Shown here: one piece after another, positions 1 to 9,938 of the stretch
Layout of the letters: each line of letters begins with the position of its first letter
How positions within the stretch are numbered: position 1 is the first letter of the stretch
Source of the DNA: Phaeoceros laevis
Taxonomy: Eukaryota; Anthocerotophyta; Anthocerotopsida; Notothyladales
Reading direction: 5' to 3'
NCBI GenBank assembly: GCA_049999765.1
Contig: JBNGIQ010009485.1
Coordinates: forward strand, 420,344-484,343
DNA: 64,000 bases
Made by a program: the position numbers and the translations under genes
Notes under the pieces: generated by a model
Databases searched by the model: none
Seen by the model: the letters and a program-made list of their open reading frames with translations, nothing else
Told to the model about the DNA's origin: nothing

Positions 1-445
1 TCCAAAAAGACTTTGGTTGCTTCAACCATCAAGAAGTGGGATTTGGGCTACTGGGTGGAGGCAGGTCGTGATAGAGCTTTGCGGAAGAGATCACCTGCAA
101 GACCCAATGTTTGGGCCATTGTCTGACCTACGGGTCCTCCAAGGTCTGCAGCTCAATTATGACTCAGGACTCCGTGCACGTGACTGCTGCTTCGCCTGCT
201 TCAAATTTTGGAAGCAACCTTGGACAAATTCAAAGAGAGGCAGGTGCCAGAGGAGGAAGTGCCCTATATTGCGATTCGTCTCTGGAGAATGTGCCCAGCT
301 CGTCTTGTGTTGAAGCAGGGAAGGACTACTGTCCTCCTTCGGCAGTGTTCAAGTTTGCCCAATGCAGCTGTTCCTTGTTTTATAGTTGTAGAAGCAGCTG
401 AAGGCATTAGGGGGCATGGTTGCCAAACGGCATTGCCGCGTCGCG
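1..445 (+). other. unassigned sequence, possible 3' end of a decayed gene
   Basis: Frame 1 is open from the window edge to a TGA at 124-126 and could be the last exon of a gene lying to the left. A second open stretch follows from about 170 (LQILEATLDKF and onward) and runs into the gap. I recognise neither. There is no convincing splice signal or family motif, so this is listed only as a possible gene remnant. Confidence 0.2.
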
Positions 446-545
446 NNNNNNNNNNNNNNNNNNNNNNNNNNNNNNNNNNNNNNNNNNNNNNNNNNNNNNN
501 NNNNNNNNNNNNNNNNNNNNNNNNNNNNNNNNNNNNNNNNNNNNN
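446..545. other. assembly gap (100 N)
   Basis: A run of 100 N. The flanks do not repeat each other, so this looks like a true gap of nominal size rather than a contig overlap. Confidence 0.95.
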
Positions 546-2034
546 CCAAAGGGCAAGGTCGTGTTAGTAACTAACTTGACTTTCGTTTTTAAGGGTTTGT
601 TTTTTAGTTATGTATTTAACAAATAACTTGAAATAAGTTCTTTAAAAACCATATTAGGAACGTCATTGGTACGTTTTCGGAACGCACGTCCGTTCCGTAC
701 GCGTTTCTTTCGCCCAAACTTAATTTCCCACAAACCTTGCTTTCACATGTGCTACTATAGCATGGCTACCATTGGGCTATGTAAGTGTAAGAAAAATTAT
801 ACTTGCTATACATGGGAACTTGGGCTTCCTCATAACGGAATTCCTTGAAATTATTGGGAGTAGAAATTAGCTTCTTGTTGTCAAAGTTGCTAGGCAAGCT
901 TCAAATTATTGGGAGTAGAAATTAGCTTCTTGTTGTCAAAGTTGCTAGGCAAGCTTCAAGTTTATAGGGCATACCTTAAGCATGCCCACAATTTGTTTAC
1001 AAAGGCAGAAATATAAACCATGGTAGGTTGAGTTTTCATAGTTGAGTGAGCATGTTATATAGATATTATACATACACTATGTAGGTATTAGGTTCTACTA
1101 ATATTAAATAATTTTTGTTTTCTGGCCCTTCATTTGTGCAGCATGGTCTAGTGTTTCTGGGTAATTAAAGTCTTTCGGGCATAACCTAGTGTTATATGCA
1201 TTATTGAGGTCTGGTGCCGCTGAACAGTCCGGCAAAGTGCCGTGTGATTGTAAGAGCCTGAAACGGGACATGAAACGGGACTGTGAGCTATATGAGCGTG
1301 TGAAGAAATCGCGAATGAAGGCATCTTAGTTGGCCTCTCAGAAATAAAATCGAACTCCACAAAAAAAAAAGAGCTCTCTTTATTTTAGCCTAACTAGGCA
1401 TTGCTACGGTCACGCCACACCTGAACGAGGTGCTGCTTAAGCTTGATTAGGCATGTCTAAATGAGAACTACTGAGTGAGCACCGTCAAGCATTGAGGTCG
1501 TTCGGGTCCTTGCCGCCGGGGCGAGAACTGGTAGCCGTACCATGCTCGGAAGTCTCGGATGCTCTCACTAAGTGGAGCAAGACTTCACCCATGCATAAAT
1601 CGGAAATTTCTAACGGGATGCTGTGGGGCTCCCAACAGTTTTCTCACATTGTTCTAGGCTGTCTAATAGTGAACAACGTGTTTTCATCGAGGACAAAACG
1701 TGGGGTGACACCTTTCTTCAGGTTGCTCTACACTACTATTACGGCACAGTGTTGTACCAGAACGAAGGAACATTTGACACCCAACAGGATTCATCCGGGG
1801 AGCGATTTCATCAGTCTGGCTAGCAAACAAATACACCGGCAGAGCTGATTCACACTCTCTGCCTTCACTGCGTACTTGCTTCCCAGGCGAATCTCTGAAC
1901 CAGTAAACTTCTTGGCCCTCGCCTGATCCTCCTGCCAAATACCAGTGGTGGTCACGTAGGAACGACCAAAGCACTGTCTCCATATCTTTATCTCTACAAG
2001 ACCTAGCAACAGAGTTACAGTTTCAACACCACTT
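546..2034. other. intergenic, repeat-derived sequence; no gene seen
   Basis: No supported gene. The stretch contains an exact 55-bp tandem duplication at 848-957 and AT-rich sequence to about 1150. From 1380 to 2030 open frames occur on both strands but show no recognisable domain; part of this is probably the 3' UTR of the minus-strand gene that ends at 2035. Confidence 0.5.
848..957. repeat. 55-bp exact tandem duplication
   Basis: Two identical 55-bp units, 848-902 and 903-957, lie directly head to tail. The unit starts AAATTATTGGGAG and ends GGCAAGCTTC. The length is not a multiple of three, and no gene spans it. Confidence 0.9.
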
Positions 2035-3423
2035 TCAAGAGGTCGATCCGTTCCTGCGGAACCTTTCCAGCTCCAACGCAAACTCCCTTTTCTCTTTTTG
2101 GAAGTCCTTTTTCTCTTTTTCCAACTCCATCTTCTTCCGCCGAAAGTTGCCTGCTCTTTGCTTGTAGAATTGGATAATGTGCGCTTGGTGATTCACAACT
2201 TTGGAAACCAGCTCCAAACTTTTCTGAGCCATGGCCATTCCTCGCAAAGCAACATCCTTGGTTTCAGTTCGAGCCTCCATCAGCTCGGTCCTTGCTAACA
2301 GCAACTGATCGTGAACCGAACCACCATTAAGCTTGCACTGCTTTCCACAGCGGTCATGAGCATCATTTCTGGAATCTTCTTCATGCTCCTCTTCCTGTGC
2401 CTGAACCGTGCTGTGGTCTTGGTCCTCGGGCTCCTCCTCCTCCTCCTCCACGTCCTCTTCCTCCACGTTCTCCTCCTCCTCCACGTCCTCTTCCTCCACG
2501 TTCTCCTCCTCCTCCTCCTCCTCCTCTGTACCAGTCTCCTCTCCGTCAACTATGCATCCGTCAGAAGGGTTGTTCAAAGCCTCCTCCTGCTGCTGTGTGC
2601 GGGGCAAGAACCTGCCATTCCTTCCACGGGCACGAGGCTTCAGGTTCGCCCTCTTCTGCCCTCCCAGATTCACGTCCGCTGAGGACTGCTTCGAACTCTC
2701 CTGGCTGCTCCTGGAGTTTCTTCTGAGAGGCTGCGGCCCGCCTGTTCCTGCAAGTCCGCGTTTGAGCAGTGACAGGGATGCACCGATGTAGCCAGACAGA
2801 AAGCACTTCACGGCAGTGCTCAGCTCTCCCCCGGTACCCTTTCCGGTACATCCCCTCATGGCTGTGTTGACGTGATCCGCCTTGTCCTGAGCCCAATTGT
2901 AGCGGACATTGTGGGAGAACTCCTCCTTGAGGCAGTAAGCCTTGGCGGCCGCAATGCGTCCGGCTTCCCTCCCCGGGAGGTAGAGCCTCTTCTGCCGTTC
3001 CTCCACGTACTCCCGGAAATCCGTCCGGAAGCTGCTGCACAGGAAGCCGTGGGTCTGGTTCCAAGCTCGAGCCCGTGCCTTGGGCCTCACAACCTCATCC
3101 TCCAGCAGGGCATCCGCGTTCACCACCGAGGGAACTGGGAGCCCCGAGAAGTCGATCCCCAGGACATGGCCCAGCTCCTTGGCCCCCAGGGACAGAGTGT
3201 GGGCATTGTTGACCTGAATGATGCTGAAGGTCTCGGCTCCCCCGTCCCAGAATCCGGTGATGGTGTACTCCTGGCTCACCACCAGCGCACATCTCTGGCC
3301 CCGGAAGAGGGGCGGGTCGCCTTGCCGGGTCATGCAACCCAATTTTAGGAGGAAGGACTTGGAATTAATATCCGCCTGTGTGTCTCCCACTGCCGAATCA
3401 CTCTGCGGTGATCTCTTCTTCTC
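2035..3423 (-). CDS. paralogue A: one TITGF/NWA module, acidic tract, C-terminal coiled coil (main exon)
   Basis: I do not recognise this family. The protein starts with a module of about 190 residues that recurs in the two neighbouring genes: an FLLKLGC start, a YTITGF core, an I-x-V-N...LSL segment with an LGI-type helix, then FREYV, AAAKAY..KEEF and YNWA. After it come a Ser/Arg-rich basic linker, a long Glu tract with repeated EEEDVEEEEN units, and a C-terminal coiled coil rich in Lys, Glu and Arg that ends NGSTS. The layout suggests a nuclear or nucleic-acid-associated scaffold, but that is inference. The exon appears to begin after a good acceptor (pyrimidine tract then CTGCTGCAG) at 3424. 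An in-frame ATG at 3538-3540 just upstream is less likely, because paralogue B has an acceptor at the equivalent place. The 5' exon was not found. Confidence 0.72.
   Translation of the reverse strand, partial: EKKRSPQSDSAVGDTQADINSKSFLLKLGCMTRQGDPPLFRGQRCALVVSQEYTITGFWDGGAETFSIIQVNNAHTLSLGAKELGHVLGIDFSGLPVPSVVNADALLEDEVVRPKARARAWNQTHGFLCSSFRTDFREYVEERQKRLYLPGREAGRIAAAKAYCLKEEFSHNVRYNWAQDKADHVNTAMRGCTGKGTGGELSTAVKCFLSGYIGASLSLLKRGLAGTGGPQPLRRNSRSSQESSKQSSADVNLGGQKRANLKPRARGRNGRFLPRTQQQEEALNNPSDGCIVDGEETGTEEEEEEEENVEEEDVEEEENVEEEDVEEEEEEPEDQDHSTVQAQEEEHEEDSRNDAHDRCGKQCKLNGGSVHDQLLLARTELMEARTETKDVALRGMAMAQKSLELVSKVVNHQAHIIQFYKQRAGNFRRKKMELEKEKKDFQKEKREFALELERFRRNGSTS
2410..2535 (-). repeat. Glu-coding minisatellite inside paralogue A
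   Basis: GAG/GAA-rich DNA encodes a run of glutamates with interspersed EEDV and EENV units in imperfect repeats of about 24-30 bp. It is in frame in the minus-strand gene. A matching acidic tract lies at the same relative place in paralogue B (about 4570-4720), so the tract is a family feature that expands by slippage. Confidence 0.7.
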
Positions 3424-3540
3424 CTGCAGCAGAAAAAAAGGGCAAAGCATCTGCGTCCAGACTGGGAGGAGGTTGCCTTGCTCAACAATACCTAGGAGGA
3501 GATGCACCAAAGAAAAAAAGGCAGCACTTGCTGTTACCAT

Positions 3541-4218
3541 GAACTCTTTCTGCCAGGCGGTGCGTTTCAGGAGGCAACCCTGGAGACTGTTCTACGATTG
3601 GTCAGCGTTTGACTGGATCCCGGTTATTGGAAGCCCTGCGATGAAGTGACGAAGTGTGTTTCAGCGCCAAAACAGCATTGCAGAGAAACGGGTAATCTAA
3701 ACCTCGAGCTGCCACCCACTTGTCGACGCGTTGCAATCTTGAGATAAACTTCCCAAAGAGATGAGCACGCAAGGGTGCTTGCAAACCGTTAGACCAATCC
3801 CAGGAGTTCTATCTTCAGTTCTCTCCAAGTTCCCGTGTGTTTGATCTTACGCCTAACTTGTGTGGCGGTGCTGTGAACGTCGGACCAGCTGGTGTCAGGA
3901 CAGTCGTGAGCCCGTATCAGTCTTGCCAAGTCGCCATGATGATGCTTCAGTACATTGGTGACTAGTTATGATGCGGCTATTTTTACACTTTAAAAACTCT
4001 ACAAGTACGAAGGAGAATGGTCGAGGATCCCTCGGATTCCCTCCTCCTGGGACATTAGCTGCCTAGGTACAAAGTACTCAGGTGGTGAAAACTGGTAGAC
4101 AGGAACTAGACCTACTAGACTACTCGCAAATGTGATTCATGAGAGGCATTGGCAGGCTATTCTGAAAGGAAAGAAGAAGCAGATTGCACTTCCACGTTGA
4201 ACACTAGTAGCAAGGACT
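3541..4218. other. spacer between paralogues A and B
   Basis: About 680 bp with no supported ORF. It should hold the promoter and probably the small first exon of the minus-strand gene A, but I could not place that exon. Confidence 0.4.
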
Positions 4219-6399
4219 TCAATCGTGGCTGCGCGAGGTCGATCTGTTCCAGCGGAGCCGTTCCACCTTCAGTGCAAATTCCCTCTTCTCCTGTTCGAAC
4301 TCTCTTCTCTCTTCTTCCAATACCAGCTTCTTCCGTCGAAAGCTGTCAGCTCTGTGTCCGTAGAATTGGAGTGCCTGGGCTTGGTGATCCGCAAGCCTGG
4401 AAGCCATCTCCATACTTCTTTCAGCCATCCCCATTGCCCGCACCGCAACCGCCTTAGTCTCTTCCCGAGCTATCCTCAACTCCACGCTTTCCAGCTGCGA
4501 CTGATCATGGAGGACCGAACCAACTTTAGGCTTGGACCGCTTGTGTTTTCTGAAGTCTTCAACTAGTTCTCCTTCTTCTTCTTCTTCTTCTTCTTCGTCT
4601 TCTTCTTCCAGAATCGTGGTGTGGTCTTCATCAGGCTCCTCCCCCACTTCCTCCTCCTCCTCTTCCTCCTCCTTTTCCTCCTCCTCCTCCTCCTCCTCCT
4701 CCGCTGTAGCAAGTCCTTCATCAGTCTCCTCCCCATCTCCATCTCCATCCCCACGCCTGCCCCTGCCACCCCTTCCCTTCAAACTGTCAAAACGGACATC
4801 CCTGAAGCTCACTTTCCTCCTCTTAGGCTCCCTGGTGACATCGTCGTCTTTCGAAATCCGATTTTTCGGCATGTTTCTGCTGCTTCTGCGAGGCTGCACC
4901 GTATCGCCATTAACCCTCTTTCCTAGTCCTTTGAGCAACGGCAAAGCTGCAGAGATGTAGGTTGCCAGGAGAGCCTTGGCGTTGGAAGACATCTGCTTCT
5001 TTGCTGACACGCCCACCCTCATGGCCTGGTGGACGTATTCCACCCTCTCTTTGGCCCAATTGAACTTGGTGTTGCGCAAGAATTCCTCCTTCAAGCAGTA
5101 TGCCTTGGCCGCCGAGATGGTCCCGTTGCCCGAGTAGAGACCCAGATCCCCCTGTCGTTGCACCACGTACTTTCTGAAGTCAGAGCGGAAGGACTTGCAT
5201 GTGAAGCCTTTCTTCCCGCACCAAGCTCCATCCTGCCTCCCTGGTGGCACAACTTCTTCCAGTGTCTCCTGCACAGGCCCTCTTGAGGGAACATCTAGCC
5301 CCTCGAGGCTTATCCCGAGGATTTCCCCGACCATCTCCGGGTTCAGTGACAGAGGCTGTCCACCATTAACCTGGATGCTGCTGTTATCCTTGTCTGCACC
5401 ATCCTGAAAGCCAGTGATAGTGTAGTCTTTGCTCACCACTATTGCACATCTCTTACCGCGAAATGGCAGCACATTCCCCTGCCTGGTCAGGCAACCGAGT
5501 CTGCGAAGAAAGGACTTCCTGGACAAATTCGGACCAGCTGAGTTCTTGATGGAACTTCCAAGCTGGCAGTGCACATGTTCTTCTTTCACGTCGAGGACTT
5601 CCAGGCTTTCCTCGTGGAACCTGCACTTCTCACGTTCTTCGTCAGAACAAGTCTCTTCCACACAAGAGTCAGGGGTACCTCTGCCAGTGGGTTCCCGACA
5701 ACCCAGGTCTTCTTCGTCCTCATCAAGCCCTCCAAGCAGCGCCAAAGCTCTACTGATGAAGCTTTCGAGAAGCGCAGTCACTGATACACTCAGAACTTTG
5801 TTTGCACCGCCTGCGACCGCCCTCACGATCCCCTTCTCGATGTGGCGGGCTCTCTCCTCCGCCCAGTTGTACCTGACCTGGTTGAGGTACTCCTCCATCA
5901 TGCAGAAGGCCTTGGATGCAGATATGAATCCCAAGCGGGCGCTTTTGAGAATGAAGAGATTCCGCTCTCGTCGTTTCACATACTCCCTGAACCCGCGCTG
6001 GAAGGTGCTCACCTGTAACCCTTCCTTGCTCCATGCGCCCTGAAGTTTGGCTGGTTTCACCATCTTCAGCAATCGCTCATGGTCAGGAGTACCGAGCATC
6101 CTGGGAACCGGAACTCCCACAAAGCCCATTTTGAGGACTCTCCCGATCACCTCTGGTTCCAGGGACAGAGTCTGTGAGTTGTTGACTCGGATGCGGGTGG
6201 TCGTTTTGTATCCACCAGACTGGAAACCCGTGATGGTGTGCTTCTTGCTGACTGCCAATGTGCATTTCTTGCCTTGGAAGCTTTCGAATTCGTCATCCAG
6301 ACAACCCAATCTGCGGAAGAAGGAGCTGGGATAGACAGCCTCACTGTCTTCCAATCCATCACGTCCCCCTGCTGAGTAATCCGGTGATGTCCTTGTATC
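4219..6399 (-). CDS. paralogue B: two tandem TITGF/NWA modules plus acidic tract and coiled coil (main exon)
   Basis: This is the longest member of the unrecognised family. It carries two complete modules in one chain. Module 1 (about residues 10-210, counted from LEDSEAV) has FFRRLGC, HTITGF, VNNSQTLSL, FREYV and YNWAEERA. Module 2 (about 280-470) has FLRRLGC, YTITGF, VNGGQPLSL, FRKYV and FNWAKERV. They are followed by a basic segment with a PKRRK-type nuclear signal, a Gly/Arg/Asp stretch, a long Glu tract and a coiled coil of about 65 residues ending STSRSHD. The exon probably starts after TTCTCAG at 6400, since the frame is open to there with no in-frame ATG; an upstream start exon is implied. 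Module 2 resembles the module of gene A more than module 1 does. Nuclear location is inferred from charge pattern only. Confidence 0.75.
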   Translation of the reverse strand, partial: DTRTSPDYSAGGRDGLEDSEAVYPSSFFRRLGCLDDEFESFQGKKCTLAVSKKHTITGFQSGGYKTTTRIRVNNSQTLSLEPEVIGRVLKMGFVGVPVPRMLGTPDHERLLKMVKPAKLQGAWSKEGLQVSTFQRGFREYVKRRERNLFILKSARLGFISASKAFCMMEEYLNQVRYNWAEERARHIEKGIVRAVAGGANKVLSVSVTALLESFISRALALLGGLDEDEEDLGCREPTGRGTPDSCVEETCSDEEREKCRFHEESLEVLDVKEEHVHCQLGSSIKNSAGPNLSRKSFLRRLGCLTRQGNVLPFRGKRCAIVVSKDYTITGFQDGADKDNSSIQVNGGQPLSLNPEMVGEILGISLEGLDVPSRGPVQETLEEVVPPGRQDGAWCGKKGFTCKSFRSDFRKYVVQRQGDLGLYSGNGTISAAKAYCLKEEFLRNTKFNWAKERVEYVHQAMRVGVSAKKQMSSNAKALLATYISAALPLLKGLGKRVNGDTVQPRRSSRNMPKNRISKDDDVTREPKRRKVSFRDVRFDSLKGRGGRGRRGDGDGDGEETDEGLATAEEEEEEEEEKEEEEEEEEVGEEPDEDHTTILEEEDEEEEEEEEGELVEDFRKHKRSKPKVGSVLHDQSQLESVELRIAREETKAVAVRAMGMAERSMEMASRLADHQAQALQFYGHRADSFRRKKLVLEEERREFEQEKREFALKVERLRWNRSTSRSHD

Positions 6400-7239
6400 C
6401 TGAGAATATTTTCAACAACCTTGGCTGGCCATCATGAAATCTCAAGGCAGCAGTGCAGAAGCAAGGCAAAAGGCCTGTAGCTCTCGAAAGATCGACGGTG
6501 CTATCGAATTAAAGGCGAGGTGAGGTGTTCTTACCATTGCTTGACCTCCAGGGGCGAGACCACGGAGCTCTCCTTCTAAATCACCCACGGGCAGCTCAAT
6601 GTTGGAGCTGAGTATGGAGAAGCTGGGAAAGCAAGAAAATCCCACCCAATTGGACAAAAAGTCAATTGTGAAGTGGCATGCGCAACAACACGAGAGTGAG
6701 ATCGCAATCAATATGCTGTAGCAGACTTGGTTCAATCTTCATCTTTTTGCCTAGGCATCACCCTCCTTCCTGAGGAACCAGATGTTGGTCTCGCCCTAGT
6801 GACTGGGAATGTGTGTGTAGCCTCTGTGAACTAAGTGAAAAACCTGTGAAGCGTGACTGGAAAGTTGCAAGCTCGGACATCTGTCAGAATGGTAGGCCTG
6901 CCTATATATATCATTACAGCTTGATGCGCTCAACAAGATAAGTCTCTTGTCCTCTCTTGTAATAATCTCCCTGCCTCTAGTAGGCCAGCCAGGGTTGTGC
7001 TACAGACACTTCTCCCTAGGAATCCTATGTACCTCGGGTGACGGTAAAAAGCAACATCACACGAGACTGAATTCACACAACTCGTCTGCAGTTATAAGCT
7101 CACAACTTTTCCAAGGCTCTCGTATCGGATCGAAAATTTCGTGTTTACAAGCCACCAGCAAAGCTTGCCCATCGACGATTTAATTCATACTCCAGACTGC
7201 TACCAAAATTCAAACTGAAGGAAGTTTAAGCCCACTAAG
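6400..7239. other. upstream region of paralogue B; no gene resolved
   Basis: The first exon and promoter of gene B should be here. Minus-strand reading between 6442 and 6735 contains a hydrophobic open stretch, but no start and donor pair could be fixed. A TATA-like CTATATATAT lies near 6902. Nothing else is recognised. Confidence 0.35.
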
Positions 7240-7245
7240 TTGCAA

Positions 7246-7363
7246 TCTAATGTCCCCGGATAGGAGCTCCCGGTCGCTGGTCGAAAAACCTGGCGGGGTG
7301 TTCGATTCCCATGCGGAGCCGACCGGCTAAACACCATAATCACCTTACTACTACTACTACTAA
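7246..7363 (+). mobile_element. tRNA-derived SINE
   Basis: The element has a polymerase III B-box-like GTGTTCGATTCCC and, about 40 bp before it, an A-box-like GGATAGGAGCTCCCGG. It then has GCCGACCGGCTAAACACC and a 3' tail of TAC triplets. This is the layout of a plant SINE with a simple-repeat tail. A shorter copy of the 3' end (GGCTAGACACCATAATC plus TAC triplets) occurs near 57014-57046. The element sits exactly where the DUF1997 pseudogene loses homology to its intact copy, so insertion may have truncated it. Clear target-site duplications were not found by eye. Confidence 0.6.
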
Positions 7364-8285
7364 GCATGCCCCAGACGTTCTACTGCGTGAATGGGAATGT
7401 GTAGATCTGCCACAGACAGGAAGGGTGTTGCTGCTTCAAATTAGTTATTCGCAAATGTAAGTCTTAAACAATTTTTGCCGTGACCAAAAGCACTGACAAG
7501 TGCAACTCCAAGGACACTTTCAGCTCCACGGGAACGTTCACGGTCCGGTCTGCATCCCATGTTACACATCTCGCTTTTCATGCTTGTTCACAGGAAACAC
7601 ACTGCTGCATCAGGATAGCACACTGTCGCATCAGGATAGTCTACATCTCGTCGTCTCTGTTTGCCGCTTGGAGACTCATGTCATGGTTGTCAGGGGGCCG
7701 GGCATACCAGAAAAGGGACAATCGACGTCTTCCCACAACATCCACTTCTTAGCAAACTCTTAGCTCAAAAGTAACAAGTGCGGTATGTGCGTCATTTGGA
7801 GGAAATGCCCCACCTTGCAGGAGAGCATCTCCACGATGCAGGCAGTCTGAGAAGTTTTAAACGACGTATACATCCAATTGATAATATGGTGAAACTTGGA
7901 AATCCGGGACCGTAGCAAATGAGACATGATGACCTCAAGAATGAGATTCAGTCAGGGCTTGCCACACTCTGCTGTAGGTGACATATGTACCGGTAAACAT
8001 CTAAATTTTCACCCAAGGGGCTTCGTGAAGTTCAACGACTTAGTGTTCAGTACTAAATTCCGTGCCTCGGCTGTTGTGACTGTACAGTTTAGAAACCATC
8101 CAAATTGAAATGCGCGAGAGGGTCCAGCAGAGGTGGCCCAGTCCGGCAGCTCGCAAGCTTGGTATTTACAGGCAGATTTTCCACGATTTGAGACACTACT
8201 GCCCGTGCTTGCACAGACAATCGGCTTATTGCAGCTAGTCTGGTACCCATCAACGTTACTGCCTTGGAACCGAGCATCATATCGA
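7364..8285 (-). pseudogene. decayed copy of the DUF1997 gene
   Basis: This stretch matches the DUF1997 gene at 10608-11502 in order and orientation, introns included. Shared blocks include the exon carrying PFTHLP...PGH, the one carrying ITWDADRTVNVHVELKLSLE, the QNERFS exon and the GENVYR exon. Frameshifts and altered splice sites break it: for example the acceptor before ASMKNH has lost its AG (GTGAAC in place of ATCAG), and the GENVYR exon no longer has a single open frame. The last exon is missing beyond the SINE. It is a DNA-level tandem duplicate, not a retrocopy, and should not give a functional product. Confidence 0.75.
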
Positions 8286-8567
8286 GGCTAGAGAAAGCCA
8301 GCCCTGGAGCAGGACAAAATATGCAGCGAAGGCGCAGGTCTTCGGTTCTGGAGCTAATTTGTCCTGCCTGTAGGCCAGGGCATGCTTGTGCTTTGGATGA
8401 GGCTAATCTTGATGCAATTTCAACTCGTAGAATTCACACACTTAGCCTCAAAGGTTCTAAGTTACGCGAAGCTCCTACCAGCAACGGTCTACTTTTCCTT
8501 TCAGATGCTCCAGATGCCAGTCCAAACAGAGGTTTCAATCAAAGTCCTCTTGGTTGCTCCTTAAAAT

Positions 8568-9938
8568 TTAATTGCTCCACAGCTCTGCATCCTCCAAATC
8601 CTTCCTTGAGGTTGCCCTCCTCCTCTTGCGCTGGAACCTCTCCTTCTCTTCAAACTCCCTTCTCTCCTGTTCGAGCTCCCTTCTCCTGTTCATGCTCCTC
8701 TCTGCTCTCTGTTGGTAGTGTACTATGATGCTGCCTTGGAGATCTACCAGCTGCTTGGCAACATCCAAAGCTACCTTGGAATACGTGTTCATCTCATCTC
8801 GAAGTTCCTTCAACTCCACGCTCTCCTCTCCAGCTGCCCTCCTCGCCTCCACGCTCTCCAAGTGCACCTCATCCTGGCCTTGGGTTCCACAAAAGTGATC
8901 ATGCTTGCTCTTAACCTGCTTCTTCTTCTTCTTCTCGTTTTTCTTCTTCTTCTTCGTGTAACGACGCTTTGCAAGTGCTACCAGCTCTGCCGCTTCCTGC
9001 TAGCTGTCAGCTCCACCAGCCTCGAACTCCTCTCCGTCACCAGACCCAGGCTCCTCCTTGCACTCTACCGCAATGTGCCAGCTATCCCTCTTAGGCGAGT
9101 CCAGGTGAGAGGGCTTGCTACGCATGCTCCGACGAGTGGAAGCATTGGCACCAGGGGCCTCCTCCCTCTCGCTCAACCTCTTTGACTGTCTTTTGGCAGA
9201 CATGCGCTTAGGAGGAGGTGCTCTTCTTGCTCTTTCCCGGGGCACTGCTTTCATCTCCAAGTAAATCCCACGCACGGCTGGTGAAGCAGCTTCAATGTAC
9301 CTACGTAAGAGCAGAGTCATGGGTGACCTGGAGAGAAGTTTCCCACTCTTCAACATCTTCATGACATGGAGAGCCCTGTAGGCCGCCCAGTTGTGCTGGG
9401 CGCCATTGAAGAACTCCCGCTTGAGGAAGTAAGCATGAGCCAGACGGACCCAGTTATCCTCTGCCCCACCGAAAGCTTGTATCAACAGCTTCTCCGACTG
9501 CTGCACCAAAAATTCCTTGAACTGGGAGTTCTGGGAATCGTCTAAGAGCACACCTCTTCGGAAATGCTGGTAACATGCTCTTCGGGATCGAAACAGCATT
9601 TGGATGACCTCTTCCTTCTTGTTAGAGCTTATGAGCCTCGTCACAGGGGGCCCTTGAAATGGCAGTCCCAGAACTCTTCCTACTGCTTCTCCAGCCAAGG
9701 ACAGGAAAAACAGGGAGTTGATCTCAATCAAAGCCTCCAAAGCTTCGGCCTCGTTCTCTTCCTGGAATCCGGTGATCGTGTACCTATCTGAAAGGACAAG
9801 CTCCATCTCCACGAGTGCATTAACACGTGCTCTTTCACGACCATCCGCGCCAAGACAAGCCAATTTGAACACGAAGGTGTCCGAGCGGTGCCAAGATTCC
9901 ACACCAGCTTCTACTTCTACTAGCGTGGCGCAAGCCAT
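8568..9938 (-). CDS. paralogue C: one divergent TITGF/NWA module, interrupted by an in-frame TAG
   Basis: Starts at a clear ATG (9936-9938, MACATLVEVEAG). The module has FVFKLAC, YTITGF, LGLPF, FKEFL, LAHAYFLKREF and HNWA, so it belongs to the same unrecognised family but is the most divergent copy. A basic Lys/Arg linker follows, and then TAG at 9000-9002 stops the frame after 312 residues (ending GGADS). The same frame continues beyond the stop for about 145 residues: AAELVALAKRR, a poly-Lys tract, and a coiled coil (HYQQRAERSMNRRRELEQE) that matches the C-termini of A and B. No intron of suitable phase removes the stop. It is therefore a recent nonsense allele, a truncated protein without the coiled coil, or a read-through product. 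Confidence 0.65.
9000..9002 (-). other. in-frame TAG separating the two halves of paralogue C
   Basis: On the minus strand the codons read GCT GAC AGC TAG CAG GAA GCG, with the family-typical coiled coil continuing in the same frame downstream. One base change would restore an uninterrupted frame of about 457 codons. Confidence 0.85.

Noticed and set aside
2397-2791. Plus-strand poly-Ser and Leu-rich open frames opposite the Glu tract of paralogue A
   Set aside because: They are the complement of a GAG-rich repeat and have no domain; the minus-strand frame carries the conserved module and coiled coil.
3424-3540. ATG at 3538-3540 as the start of paralogue A, giving a hydrophobic N-terminus resembling a signal peptide
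   Set aside because: A strong splice acceptor lies between it and the conserved part, and paralogue B shows an acceptor at the matching place, so this stretch is more likely intronic.
7280-7325. Functional tRNA gene
   Set aside because: Only the B-box/T-arm is tRNA-like; no complete cloverleaf forms and a SINE-type tail follows.
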